Assembly (NCBI GenBank): GCA_029379385.1
Contig: CM055618.1
Coordinates: 6,644,134-6,708,133 of the forward strand
DNA from: Quillaja saponaria
Taxonomy: Eukaryota > Streptophyta > Magnoliopsida > Fabales > Quillajaceae
Length of the DNA: 64,000 nt
Direction: 5' to 3'
Shown one piece after another: positions 39,022-50,572 of the stretch; position 1 is the stretch's first letter, and each line of letters starts with the position of its first letter. Below the pieces are notes generated by a model. That model worked only from the letters and a program-made list of their open reading frames with translations, did no database searches and was not told the origin of the DNA. The translations under genes and the position numbers were made by a program.

Positions 39022-39700
39022 CTACAAGGATTGGTAAGCACTCTTTTGTAGTTTTTCTATGTTCATGGTTTTGATTAGTGTTTTAGGCTTAAAGTACCTT
39101 ACAGCACTTTCCAATTCCTTAATCAACCCACTCAGGAAGAGGCTTATAGCCTGGTTTTCCATTAGTGTCACTTGGTTTAACAACCCTTCAAATTGTTCAT
39201 GATATTCCCCAACATATCTTGCCTGCCTCAGGTTAGCTAAATTAACAAAAGAGCCCCCTTCTTCATGTTTTCCAAATCCAAGACTCATAGCCCCCTATAT
39301 ATCTCCCCTAGTATACCAACATGCCAATCATGGAGGCCATATAGGCCTTATCCTATTGAAGGCTTTACCTTCCAAATTAACAGCAACTAATTTCACCTTC
39401 ACATTCTTAAGAGTGTTATCTATTTCAAAAAATTGTTCAATTCTATACATCCATTCAAAGAAGTTGGTACCATTGAACTTTGGTAGATCAATTCTAGGTA
39501 ATCTTGACAGCAAACTATATTCGTCATGCATGGAATGGTGCTTACGATTATTACCTTCCTATGAACCATCTGGGTTGGATCTTGCTCCAATTAGTCCCGA
39601 GTGTGAGATATCAATTCACAAAGCTCTTGGAAGTTAGCATCCACTTGGATTTCAATGGAAGTCATTCTACTATCAACACCTAGGATAATTGCTTCCAGGC
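39022..39700 (-). pseudogene. Ty3/gypsy Gag remnant
   Basis: Minus-strand pieces read LPKFNGTNFFEWMYRIEQFF (about 39430-39490) and ARYVGEYHEQFEGLLNQV, the typical capsid-like core of plant gypsy Gag. A frameshift near 39300 separates them. The nucleocapsid end is degenerate. Confidence 0.7.
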
Positions 39701-39787
39701 ATTACACCTCATTTTCTTGAGCAAAGCTTTGATAAGACTATATGATTTGGTTTACTGTGGTGGCTAGAATCGAAGCTCTAATATCAA

Positions 39788-40897
39788 TGATAGATAAATT
39801 TTCTAGAAATATAAGCAATGAAAAGGATAGGAAGAAGAATAGATAAATTTTCTAGAAATATAAGCAATGAAAAGGATATGAAGAAGAAGAAGAATTGAGA
39901 GAGCATGAGAACTGGATAACATTCAAGACAGAAATTACAATGCAATAGAGGCTGCCTTTATGTAGGCTACTGGCTCCAAGTAACAAAAATGCCTGTTGTG
40001 GTAACATAATAGCTAGCTGGCAAGGAACTTAGATCTCTTGTCCCTAATATTGTGTCCACCTTCTTGTCCCCTCAATCAAAAAATGACATGTGGCATGTTA
40101 ATAATTATCCCATTAATCGCAGTGTTAATTTTTTTTATTTTTTATTTTATAAAATGAAGTAAAGAAACCTAAAGAAAAAAGGGAAAGACAAGAAAGAAAC
40201 CTGTTAGTAAGCCATTCTTCATTCTCTTCCTCCTTTTTCACTTTTGCTGCATCTCTAACTTAGATGGAAAAAGTCAATCTTCGTCATTTTTGTAGCCTTA
40301 GATAGTGTATGTATCAATTTCAATTTCTTTCTCTCTCTCTCTCTTTTTTTTTTTTTTTTTTTTTCTTTTTTAATTTCTTCACACCCTGTAATTTTTTTTA
40401 GATGAAAACTCATATCTCTATTTACCCTTCCCTATAAATCTCTTCACCATTAAGATTTTTCAGTGGGTATTTTCCTAAAATCTCAAATATATATATGTAT
40501 ATATATATATATATTGGAAAGAAATTAAACAAAAAGAAGAGAAAGAAATTTAAACTGATACATATAATGTCTAGACTATAAAGATGACCAAGATTAGTTT
40601 TTTAAACAACAAAAGTAAAACAATAAGGTAGAGAAGAAAGAATGACTTACTGGCAGATTTCTTTATTTTTTATTAGGAAAAATGTAAGGAAAAAAAACTT
40701 CAACGGTGTTAAATAGGGGTTAGTGGTACAATTATTGAGATATCACAGTATTATTTTTGGATTCAGAGACAAGAAACAAGAGATTTGAGTTTGCTAGCAG
40801 AGACTAAAGGACAAGCTGGCAATATTTAACTAATAGACTCAGGCAGACTCGGCTCTAGAACACTGCTAAGCCCATTTCCTAGAAACGACTCCTATCA
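39788..40897 (-). repeat. 5' LTR of the Ty3/gypsy element, interrupted
   Basis: The two parts (39788-40020 and 40792-40897) align to the left LTR. A 50-bp tandem duplication (39791-39840 and 39841-39890, AGATAAATTTTCTAGAAATA) is unique to this LTR. The promoter end of the LTR faces away from RGTB and lies 568 bp from its start codon. Confidence 0.75.
40021..40791. mobile_element. Non-autonomous Mutator-like element in the gypsy 5' LTR
   Basis: The left end is GGAACTTAGATCTCTTGTCC and the right end on the other strand AAACTCAAATCTCTTGTTTC, an imperfect terminal inverted repeat of about 30 bp. The flanking 9-mers GCTAGCTGG and GCTAGCAGA match at 7 of 9, as expected for an aged Mutator-type duplication. 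The partner LTR has no such insert. The interior has poly-T (40346-40365) and an AT microsatellite (about 40489-40514). No coding region. Confidence 0.55.
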
Positions 40898-41464
40898 GAT
40901 TGGAGTAGAACCCGTTGATAACAGTCCCATTGAAATTTGTTTTGGGTTAGGGTCTCTCATCATTTCCTCTCACTCTCTCTCTCTCAAATTTCCAGACACT
41001 TAAACGAGTTGCCTTTCCGTTTCCTCGCGGTCGTCTCATCTCTCCCTTGTCTGGTTCTTTCTTCTTTCAATTTCTCCATTCCCAGTCCAAGCATAATCTT
41101 CCTTTTTTTTTTTTTTTTTTCTTTTTTTCCCTTTTTTTTTTCAAATACCATTTCGCTTAACCATGGAAGCAGTGAATTTTTGCAACAGGGGGAGTGAGAA
41201 GACAACTTCTAATTAGCTAAGTTTGAGAGTTTGAGGTGCAAAACTTTCTAATTCAAGATTAGTATAATATTCTTTGAGAGGGCAGAAGTCCAAGGTAAAA
41301 GAACTCCTCAAGATTCTTTAATTGTTTACATGAATTTTTATTTTTTTTTAAATTGTAATTTTCAGTTGCTTTAATAAGTGAAGATGACATCACTGAGTTG
41401 TACAGAAATTGATTAAGTTGTTTTGTTTTATCTTTGATGCTGAATTGTACAGTCAATTAGGTTG
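40898..41464 (+). promoter_or_regulatory. Promoter and 5' leader of RGTB, with a leader intron
   Basis: Only 567 bp separate the gypsy LTR from the ATG. CT-rich tracts (40966-40988) and poly-T runs (41102-41150) mark a TATA-less, housekeeping-like leader. A probable leader intron runs 41295-41460 (CAAG|GTAAAA to CAATTAG|GTTG), leaving 4 nt before the ATG. Confidence 0.55.
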
Positions 41465-44400
41465 ATGGGGGAGCTGGCAGCTGATAAGCATGTTAAATTT
41501 ATCTTGTCAGTTGAAAAGGCATGCTTCCCATTTATGCACCTTTCTTTTTTCTTTGTTATTTTGAGCTTCTAGCTTGTGTTATATTTTTTATACTTAAATT
41601 AAGTTTTTCTTCCTGGTATTCAGAGGAAGGATGATTTTGAATCCGTGGCAATGGAGCATCTAAGAATGAATGGGGCTTATTGGGGATTGACCACTTTGGA
41701 TCTGCTAGGAAAGCTTGATTCTGTGGATCTACATGAGGTTGTTTCATGGATCATGAGTTGTCAGCATGAGTCAGGTTTCAAACAAATGCTTATTTACTTT
41801 CTTTATACATTGCATTGGAATTAGGATTAACATTCTAAAAGACTAGATATGAAATGTCATGTTTCCCAATACGATGTTGTAATTTAATTTTTGTAGGTGG
41901 GTTTGGTGGTAACGTTGGTCATGACCCACATATACTGTATACACTAAGTGCTGTCCAAGTTTTGGCTCTTTTTGACAAGCTTGACGTCCTTGACGTTGAT
42001 AAGGTGACCAATTGTATCCTTTGTCATACAAATTGATAGACTTTGAAGATCTTCTGTCTTCAACTCTTCCAAGTCTCTCATTAATTACAAAGAAAGATCC
42101 TTTTGCTATCTTAAAGTTTGTCTGTTGTGTTGTTTATCATAATTTTATTTGTGTATTAGTACTAATTGAGAAAAAAAAAAAAAATTCCTTTTCTTGATTA
42201 AACTTAGTTTACTATTGTTTCCAATATTATACACAATTCTAAAAAAAAAATCATAATTAATGAAAAACCTATGCTTATGAACTGATAATCACTCACCTTT
42301 TCAAGTGTAAATGTACACCATTTAAGCTGCCAGTGTAATGTAAGGCTATTGGTTCTTGTGTTTCTTAAAATTGAATTCAGATATTGTCAGCCTGCAAAAT
42401 GAAGATGGATCCTTTTCAGGGGATATATGGGGTGAAATTGACACAAGGTAGTCTGTTTACCTTGGTACATTGTGTATGTTTGTAACTTTAATATATTCTC
42501 AAGTATAACTTACTGTCAACAAACTCTCTACTTTAGGTTCTCGTATATTGCTGTTTGTTGTTTGTCACTGTTACATCGTTTGGACAAAATCGATGTCGAG
42601 AAGGCTGTCCACTATATCGTAAGTTGCAAAAATATGGATGGTGGCTTTGGCTGCACACCTGGTGGGGAATCTCATTCTGGACAAAGTATGTTAAATTTGT
42701 AGTCTATTTGTGAACTTTTCTTCTGAGTAATCAATAAACTATCTGTTTTTCTATTCCTAAAAGAGTCTCTTTCACGTGCTCAAGAATTTCATTGTATTTT
42801 CTAAAAGTTGGTCATGGCCAATCATTTTTAGCATTGAAGTTGATTATCTTCTTTATATTTTTCTAAATCCTGGCCATTGCCAATCAATTTTTTATTTGAA
42901 ATGGGTGGAACCGACATCCATGATTAATGGATACCAGCCTTTTTGTTTCATTATCAGATATTAGTAGTAGCTGTATTACAATCTCTGTTTACTTATAAAA
43001 CGAATAGCAGTAACTGATGTTTAAATTTGATGTTGCTTATACCAAAAGGCTGCCTATATATCAGAAGTACTTTCCTCGGTTCATAGAATTCATTTTTCAT
43101 TGGTATTAATTGTCAAACAGTATATTATTAGGCCGTTGCATCTGTTGATAATGTAGAGTTTCTCTCTATGACTAAGAGCAGCTTCTCATTTGTTTCACTA
43201 GCTTTCTGAGTTAATAAATAAATAGAGTACTATCAGACAGCATTGTGAAAAGTGCGCATTAGGCTAGGTGTGCCTCTCTTGGTCTAGGTGAGGCACTGAT
43301 AGGTGAGGCGTACGCTTCACCCGGCTGAGGCGCACTCCTGGCTGTTGCAGCTTAAATTTGGTTGGATCATAATAACATGTATATAGTAAATATATAACAA
43401 GTGTACAATTTACAACAACCATACAAACCTTAACCTCCTACTTATAAAAACCACAAAATCTTATCTTTTCCACAAAAAAAAAAAAAAAAAAAAATTATCT
43501 AGTTTTTGAAATGGCTCATGTGTTATGCTTTAAATGCTTTAGTACAATATTTTTTGTGATATATATATATATAGATTAAGTTTAATTCCACAATCCCACT
43601 ATCATTATATATATCTTCTCCTAAAAATGTTCTTTTTTTTTTTTTTTTTTAACTTAAGTGCGCCTAGGCGTGCTCTTGCGCCTAACTGCCTAGCGCCTAG
43701 GGGTGCCCCTGTGCCTAACGCTTAGAGCCTAGGCATGCACCTGCACCTAGGCAATAGAAGCCCTTATCGCCTAGATGCACCTAGTGCTTTTTAAAACATT
43801 GCTATCAGATCTGATCTTGAGTTTAGCTCTAGTGCTTTCTTATGGTAGAAATTGTGTGCATCCAAGAAAGGGGTTGATTAAGATTCTCTTTTTGTAACTT
43901 GAAAGCCTGGTAAACAGATTTGAAGAGTGCCCTTTGAGCTGTTACATAGAAGAACTTAGTAACTTGGATTCAGCTATCCTGCATATGCATAGCTTATTTT
44001 TAACTGGTTGATGGTTCTAACAATGATAAGAAGCCTGCAATCCATATTTTGGCAGCTGCAATTGAGAAGGAAAATTACCTAGTGTCCAAAGGAAATATAC
44101 CCTCTGAATAGGAGGTACACTATTTTCACTTTAGAAGCAGTGTTCATTGACATATCAGAAATCAGTGCTTCCAGAAGTACCTCCTGGCTGCAAATTTGTA
44201 ATTACACTTTCTTTTCCTCCTTTACCGAGTGCCTCAGTTAAGAATAAATATTAAAATAAAATTTAGTATAGATAGCCTATTAATAATTTCCTTGTCTGTC
44301 TCTGAGAAGAGTAGGGGTAAAAAACAAACAAAGAAGGAAGGTAGAGAGAAGACATTCTCTATGTGGCTGAATCTCTTTAAGTTAATATTACCTAACACTT

Positions 44401-47060
44401 GATAAGCAAAAGCATAGTGAGTTAGGTAACTTCCTCCTCAAAAAACGTCATTGGGGTGAAATCTTTTTGACTAGTGATTTCCACTTTTACGATAATAATT
44501 CCTGTTATTCATCATTGCTGTCCCCTTTTTTGGATTGTATGGCTTATGTTAAGTTTTTGCAATACGAGCAATGTGAAGCTGAATATGAATTATTCTGGTC
44601 AACAGAAAAAGAAATGGGCAAATTTTGTGCTTATCCGTAGTGATCCCCTTCCCCTTTCATTAAAGTAGATAAGGGAAACACAGGTTTTTCTTCATTCTGC
44701 ATCAACTTAGTTAGGTCAGATGTGTGAAAGTTAAACTTTTTGGGTATGGATTTTGTACATTAACGAATATTTTCGTGAAAATTCAAACTTCTGAAAAAGA
44801 AGTGGACATTTTAGTCACACAGGTTTGTCTCTCTGGTATGCAACGAATATGTTGATGAACAAATGTTTTTTTTTTATGTAACCATCAAAAAAATATATGA
44901 GTAATTGTTGGTTTCCTGTAAACCACCCTACTATTTACGTATATCCAATAGTTCTTAAATTAAACTTGAGGCACATTTTGCATTAGAGATAAGTTGCACA
45001 TTGAAAATTTGTTTTTCCCTTATTTAAGCTTTAGATTTCATGACAAAGAAGTTCAACCTATTCAATTGATTAGCTCAATGGCATCAAGAACCTAGGTAGG
45101 TTACTGAAGAAGTTGAGGACCATTTGGGGCGATGTCTGTTAATATATTTATATGTGGAACTTCTCTTTTATGATTGATAAGACAGACATAAGCCACATCA
45201 GTGTGTTATCACTGCAATGCTGTTAGGCCAAAGCATCCACATATGCTAATGTACTAGTCAGCCTGATAAATGAGTGGTTTGAATACTCTGCTGTTGCGTT
45301 GTCTATAAGTGGTTTTATTAAAAAGTTGAGTCGAGTATTTCTTATTGGTTTTGTAAAAGGTTGAGTCGGAAGTTACTAAAGTATTTCTTATTACCTACCG
45401 TTATATAGTTTTCTGTTGTGTTGGGGCTCTTGCCATAATGGGATCCCTACATCATATTGACAAGGACTTACTTGGGTGGTGGTTATGTGAGCGGCAAGTT
45501 AAAGCTGGAGGTCTTAATGGACGTCCTGAGAAACTCCCTGATGTGGGTATATCTTCGAAAGTTTAGTTTGCCATTATGACCTTTCGTGTTCTCTTTTTTT
45601 TCCTCACTCATAATTTCTAGATGAACTCAGGTCTGCTACTCATGGTGGGTTCTTTCAAGCTTGATCATGATTGACAGGGTTCATTGGATCAATAAGGAAA
45701 AGGTTGTTAAGTTCATCCTGGACTGCCAGGTTGGTTTATCTGATAGTCTTTAATTGCTGTAGTTTTTAAAAGCAAGCATCCTATTTTAATTTTCTGGAGT
45801 ATCTATTATAGTGATAGTTGATATGATTATAAGTTTTCTCAGTATGTGATTTGTTGAATTTATTAGGACACAGAAAATGGAGGGATTTCAGATAGGCCAG
45901 ATGATGCTGTCGATGTCTACCATACTTACTTTGGGGTGGCTGGTATTTACACACTTATTGCTCTCTCCCTCTTAGTCTCTTGCCATCATTAGGCATGAAG
46001 ACTTAATGAATCCTAGTCAGATTTCTATTTCAAAATTCAAGTCTTTGTTTCTGGTTTACTAAAGACCAGCCAGTTTGAGACATATGCAATACATAATTAA
46101 CTTATATTTTCAAAATGATTTGCTTAAAGTGGAAGAAAATATTTTGAAAAAAATAGCCACTGATTCTGTTAGTGTTCTGATTTTTATTGGATAGTCTTTT
46201 TTCTCAAGACGTATGGTTGCTTTTATAAAAGATCTTTTGTACACGTTTAATTTAAAGTTATTAAAAATATTGTGTCATGCCATCATACCATGATTCATGA
46301 AACTTGGATAATTGGTTTTATTGTTGGGTCATCATATATATGCATTGACCGCACAAGACTTGGGCCAGTCATGCACGAGACAGTTTTGAGTTGTATGTAG
46401 GTTATTGGGAAATGCATAAAAAGGGAACTGAACTAGCACCTATTATTTGTTATCATGTTTCATTTCCAAGTTACCCCCAAAAAAAAAAATTTGTATTCGT
46501 TAAACTTTCTTTGCTCTTTTTGAGATGGTTTGAAAGTATTCCACACCACGGCATATGGGATCTTGAAAGCATTTTATCTTTCTTCCCCTACTAGTACACT
46601 TTGGGCTCATTTGGTGTATTGTATAGGATAGCATAGTATAGGATTATACAATATATTAGGTTGTATAGTTATTCTGTTGTTATATTATTGTCCTATCATT
46701 TCTCTTCTAATTGTATATCTTTATATTGTTAGGCATAGTATAAGAGGGGGTCAACAGTATAAATCTATATTATCATGTTTCTGTCAAACGTTGTGTAAGA
46801 GCTAACTGAATAGTCTTATACTATCCTATTATTCTTCTATGATGTGCCAAACGAGTCCCTTGTTTTTTTTTTTTTTTTCTTTTTTTCGTTTTTTTTTTTT
46901 AATGTTTTTTTTATTCACAATTAAATGTAGCTTATCTGCACTAAAGTTGCTCATTGTTCTTGCAGGACTTTCACTTCTTGAATATCCAGGATTGAAACCC
47001 ATAGATCCAGCTTATGCCCTACCTGTTGATGTTGTAAATAAAATTTTCATTGGTAAATAG
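41465..47060 (+). CDS. RGTB: Rab geranylgeranyl transferase (type II) beta subunit
   Basis: Nine exons: 41465-41518, 41624-41774, 41897-42013, 42381-42447, 42537-42685, 45409-45542, 45631-45729, 45867-45942, 46966-47060. They sum to 942 nt, 313 residues plus stop, the normal length. The protein is the catalytic beta subunit that, with the alpha subunit and Rab escort protein, attaches geranylgeranyl groups to C-terminal cysteines of Rab GTPases in the cytosol. Repeats of the prenyltransferase alpha-alpha barrel are evident ([52 protein letters not shown]). The zinc ligands appear as Asp224, Cys226 and His276, with the same spacing as Asp238, Cys240 and His290 of rat. All junctions keep frame. 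Intron 1 has a GC donor (GAAAAG|GCATGC). Intron 5 (2.7 kb) and intron 8 carry MITEs. It looks intact. Confidence 0.95.
43238..43801. mobile_element. hAT-type MITE in RGTB intron 5
   Basis: CTATCAGA is duplicated exactly at 43230-43237 and 43802-43809, the 8-bp duplication of hAT elements. Ends read CAGCATTGTGAAAAGTGCGC and, on the other strand, CAATGTTTTAAAAAGCACTA. Both arms are filled with degenerate GCCTAGGC and TGAGGCGC-type words, making a large imperfect fold-back around a central AT-rich part with poly-A (43472-43492) and poly-T (43632-43650). 564 bp, no coding capacity. Confidence 0.75.
46603..46859. mobile_element. Tourist-like MITE in RGTB intron 8
   Basis: The left end is GGGCTCATTTGGTGTATTGT; the right end on the other strand is GGGACTCGTTTGGCACATCA. 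Both continue into ATAGGATAG-type inner inverted repeats. Flanking trinucleotides are TTT and TTG, a degraded TTA-like duplication. 257 bp, same superfamily as the element at 20999-21830. Confidence 0.6.
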
Positions 47061-47652
47061 GGATTTTAAGTGAGTGCAGCATTTAGCTTAATGATATGAC
47101 AAAAGCACTTGATAGCTTATTTTGAATGTGTAAGATTCTCCTATTGATATGCTCCTCTTACCAATAGTTGTTCAGCATGGATTGTCTGCATTATGAGAAG
47201 ACGTGGTTTTTGCTTGTTGCCTAGTTCATAAGCTCAATGGATATCCTAGACAAAAAGAAGTGTGTGAGAATCATAACTCGAGAAAGATAGTAAAAATAAT
47301 TCTAGTATCTTGTCTGATGTGAGAAATTTGTACATAGGTTGTGCAAATAACTTTGCTCTTTTTCCAAAAGCTTGGATTCTAGTTAGTTTGCAGTTCTAGC
47401 AAGGATACTTCGGGCATCAAACAATAGGAAACACAAAAATAACCCTTTATCACATGAGACAAAAGAGTGTTTTCTTCAAAAGGGAAGGCTGATTACAGTA
47501 GTACATGCTAAACATGGGGGAGAAGATCCACTTAAAACCTTTGTATGTCTTCCTGCTACGACAAATTAATAGTAGTGTATTGCTACTATAACGTTGCTTT
47601 GTTGCTTCTATGCAGCATTAGGTACACAGCCGAATAGGTAATAGCATACAAT
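47061..47652. other. Convergent 3' intergenic space between RGTB and the UFO-type gene
   Basis: 592 bp must hold both 3' UTRs. There is no open reading frame of note and no transposon feature. Confidence 0.6.
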
Positions 47653-48972
47653 CTAACCATTAAGAGACTGAAAGGGAAGTGTCAACTGGTCGAGGAGGCC
47701 AGTAACTGGTGTGGCAAGTCTAGGCTCATAAGCAAAACCATGCAATTCGCTGTCTCTACTAATGTTGCAGCTACCTCCATAAGGACATGGTGGAATCCAT
47801 TGCCACCTCTTCTTGCACATATCAAACAACAATGCCTTGTTAGATCTTCTAATTATAGTAACAATAAACTCCCCATGGCCAACACAGTCAAATCCATTTC
47901 CTCCTTCCAATTCTGCAAACTGAATATAAAGCTGTTGAGGCATTCTCTCCATTTCCACCCATGTTGTCCCACAAGCTTGCAATTCCCATAGCCTTAAACT
48001 CTTTGGTACATTAAGCTTACTCTTCTCAACTGCAGCAACCAAGAGCAATTTCCCCCGCCTTTCAACCAAGCTTGGTGATCTCAGAAATCTCCTCATGGGT
48101 GCTTGAATCTTGCACCAAATGCTTGATGAGATGTCATAAGCCAACACAGTAAAAGGTCTGTAATTCATGCAATAGAATTTCCCTTCCACAAAGACCATTC
48201 TACCGGATTCTAGGCTACAAAGCCTAGGCAAAGAAGTTGTACCCCAAATAGAATAAGTTCCACCTTCATCAATATGAAAACTTTCAGCTGTTAAGTTCTT
48301 GACTGCGTAAGGTGAAATCATGTCATCCCCAGCAAGAGTTACATCAACTGATGAAGGGCTAATGGTTAGGCCAATAGAAGGACAGAGCCTGTGTCTTAAT
48401 GTTGGAGGCAACTGAGTTAGAGAACCCAAAATAGGATTAGAGAGAAGTATACTTTTTGGACCAGCCTCATCAGAGATCCAACAGATTAGGCCACCAGATG
48501 AAGATGCTGGAGAAAACCCGGTTGGAATTAGCGCAAAAGAAAGGCGAAACCATGAAAGCTCACAGGGATCAAATAGGTATCCTTCACAGCAATTAGTACT
48601 ATGTTCAGTATCATTGCCAGCACCATTCACGGTGTTCTTGTATATGTAGCTCTTGAGGGTTTTGTGCTTGAAGAATATGAACCAGTGGCGGCGTGGCGAT
48701 ACTTGGAGGTACAAATCAAGGAAGGTGTTTGAGAACAAGAGGGTATACCACCTTTTACAAACAGAACGTGCACGAAAAAAGGCAGGTGGTGGAAGTAAAG
48801 CAATGACACGATCAAGTAGTCTTTGTGGGAATTTGCTCCATATCCTGCTGTCCATATAGGGATTGGAGAATTGGGTGTTGCTGCCTGCATTGACAAAGCT
48901 ACCACCAGCAGTAGTGCTTGTAGTGAATGTGTAGGAAAAGGGTAAGAACAAAGAGGAGTGGAAAGTTTCCAT
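47653..48972 (-). CDS. UFO: F-box protein UNUSUAL FLORAL ORGANS (FIMBRIATA type)
   Basis: Intact single-exon gene of 439 residues; UFO/FIM orthologues are intronless and of similar length. A variable Ser/Thr-rich N-terminus (1-40) is followed by the F-box at about 43-88, with WSKFP, LLPPPAFFRARSVCKRWYTL and LDLYL, the surface that binds SKP1/ASK in an SCF ubiquitin ligase. The remainder is a kelch-like beta-propeller with family landmarks: RRHWFIFFK, GYLFDP, LSNPILGSLTQLPPTLR, FHIDEGGTYSIWGTTSLPRL, FYCMNYRPFTVLAYDIS and a closing HGFAYEPRL. In model plants UFO is the cofactor of LEAFY, setting petal and stamen identity through B-class genes and determining meristem fate, and it acts in the nucleus. 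The start chosen is the first in-frame Met; the N-terminal length fits the family. Nothing suggests damage. Confidence 0.96.
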   Translation of the reverse strand: METFHSSLFLPFSYTFTTSTTAGGSFVNAGSNTQFSNPYMDSRIWSKFPQRLLDRVIALLPPPAFFRARSVCKRWYTLLFSNTFLDLYLQVSPRRHWFIFFKHKTLKSYIYKNTVNGAGNDTEHSTNCCEGYLFDPCELSWFRLSFALIPTGFSPASSSGGLICWISDEAGPKSILLSNPILGSLTQLPPTLRHRLCPSIGLTISPSSVDVTLAGDDMISPYAVKNLTAESFHIDEGGTYSIWGTTSLPRLCSLESGRMVFVEGKFYCMNYRPFTVLAYDISSSIWCKIQAPMRRFLRSPSLVERRGKLLLVAAVEKSKLNVPKSLRLWELQACGTTWVEMERMPQQLYIQFAELEGGNGFDCVGHGEFIVTIIRRSNKALLFDMCKKRWQWIPPCPYGGSCNISRDSELHGFAYEPRLATPVTGLLDQLTLPFQSLNG

Positions 48973-49198
48973 GATTGGCGTTTGGCTTTTGGTTCAATTG
49001 GGCTTTTGTATAGCTTCCATTTGTATGAAAAGGCTTTCCTTTTTAATGTTAAAAAGTAGCTAGTAAAGACTTTCTGTTTCTCTTTTCACTAAGAGAAGTG
49101 GTACTAGTGTTTGGTGGATGTTTTGGAAAGAGAAACTTACAATTGCAAAGGAAAGTGGGTGAGTTCAAAGCTAAGGGAATAAAAGGGGGAAGAGATTT

Positions 49199-49208
49199 CT
49201 ATATATAG
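49199..49208 (-). promoter_or_regulatory. Candidate TATA box of the UFO-type gene
   Basis: CTATATATAG sits 227 bp before the ATG on the minus strand. A start about 30 bp downstream would give a leader of roughly 190-200 nt. Single-motif evidence. Confidence 0.4.
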
Positions 49209-50572
49209 CAATAATCAACTGAGGTGGTTTCTCATTTTCAGTGGTATATTGCAGAGATGGGGCTGAAGGAGAAGGTGGCGAAGACAATCATAAATAGAAG
49301 AAGTGACATGTCTCTCTAGGAATTGAAGACCAAAGTTAATGAGGTATTCGTTGCTTTTTTGTTGTTGTAATTGCCCTGAATGTATGGACAGATGTTTTTA
49401 TAGGAGTACTGAAGTGCATCCCTACTTTCTGATTTCTGTTTTGGTTTCTTATGGGGAGAGTATCATTGATTTGATGGATACATCTATCATACCAGTGTTG
49501 TTTTGTCAAGGCCGAGGTTGAAGGACAATGCTGCAGAGATGACTTCAAGAGAGAGTTAATTGATGGGAGCCAAGTGCCAATCCAATACAAGACTGTCGTG
49601 ACCCTAATTGCTCGCACAAGTCCAAGTTAGTGATCGATGTTTAACTATTCCTGGTCGATCTCTTGAAAGAATGTAAAAACATTTAATATAATTCAATTTT
49701 AAGAATATAAATGAAGTATTGGAGCATACTTAATACACATCAATAATTTATTAATATAAAAATAGATTTTGTGATGTGACATGTGTTTGAGAACTTGAAA
49801 TTAAATTTTCTTTACTCTTACCCACTAAAAAATAATATAAATTACATTAATCTATTTACATATTCTTATCTAATGTTTTGAATTAATTCAAGAGTTTTCT
49901 TCCAAAATTTATTGTCATATAGGAAATTCGACATGTTTTCCATTGAGATATATACATATAATTATAGAGTTTTCGTATATTTATAATGATGCACATAAAA
50001 AAAAATATATCTTATTCAAAATAAAAATAAAATATATTAAAATTCAAACACAATTTCTTGTGAATAGGAAATAATTAAATTTTAGTTCCTTCAGGCCTGT
50101 TTTATACTTGAAAAAGTAAACAATTTGCCAGTAAGTTACTAATATTATTAGTCTAATATTAATAGTAGTGTATGACTCAAACAATTTGTCAGAATTATCA
50201 TACGTCCAATCCCATCTCTCTGATCATGATAGTTTTTCTTCTTTCTTTGCCCAGTTGGGCGTGAACAAACAAAAATGCTTTTGAATGTGCATTTAATTAA
50301 TTGTAAAGAGTCAGAGGGTAAGTTATCATTCATTCGCTCTCTCTCTCTCTCTCTTTCTGTGAATTTGAAAGACTGAAAGATGAAAGCAGCTTTGTGTTCC
50401 TCTTTCTGACTGCTCCTTTCATATTCTCTTTCTGTAAGACTATTGGGTTCTATTTGGTTTGGTTGAGGGGGGCATATCTAAGTCAGACCCCCCTAACACC
50501 TAGCCCCATGTCTTGTTTGTGTCAACCTGTAGTATTATCATTTGTCTCATGATTCAACCCTTTCAAAATAGA
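49209..50572. other. Upstream region of the UFO-type gene, no gene recognised
   Basis: Relatively mixed-composition DNA to about 49650, then AT-rich. It contains one LEAFY-type core CCAGTGT (49492-49498) and a CT microsatellite (about 50335-50353). Reading stretches here are short and uncorroborated. Confidence 0.5.
50335..50353. repeat. (CT)n microsatellite
   Basis: About nine CT units upstream of the UFO-type gene. Confidence 0.85.

Larger units (their letters stand above)
35102..40897 (-). mobile_element. Ty3/gypsy LTR retrotransposon, complete in outline but inactive
   Basis: The element reads on the minus strand. The 5' LTR is at right (39788-40897, interrupted by a later 771-bp insertion) and the 3' LTR at left (35102-35378). 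LTR ends read TGATAGGAGTC..TATCTATCA. The flanking 5 bp are GATTT and GATTG. A primer site resembling TGGTATCAGAGCTTCG (initiator tRNA-Met) adjoins the 5' LTR at about 39771-39787, with changes. Order in transcription: Gag, retropepsin, reverse transcriptase, RNase H, integrase with HHCC-like segment, and a C-terminal AILDRR-type region, which is the gypsy arrangement. All frames are broken. Confidence 0.85.

Noticed and set aside
48627..48905. Second minus-strand reading frame inside the UFO-type gene
   Set aside because: Shadow of the intact 439-residue frame.
49209..49620. Short open stretches upstream of the UFO-type gene
   Set aside because: About 60-93 codons, overlapping on opposite strands, without motif or splice support.
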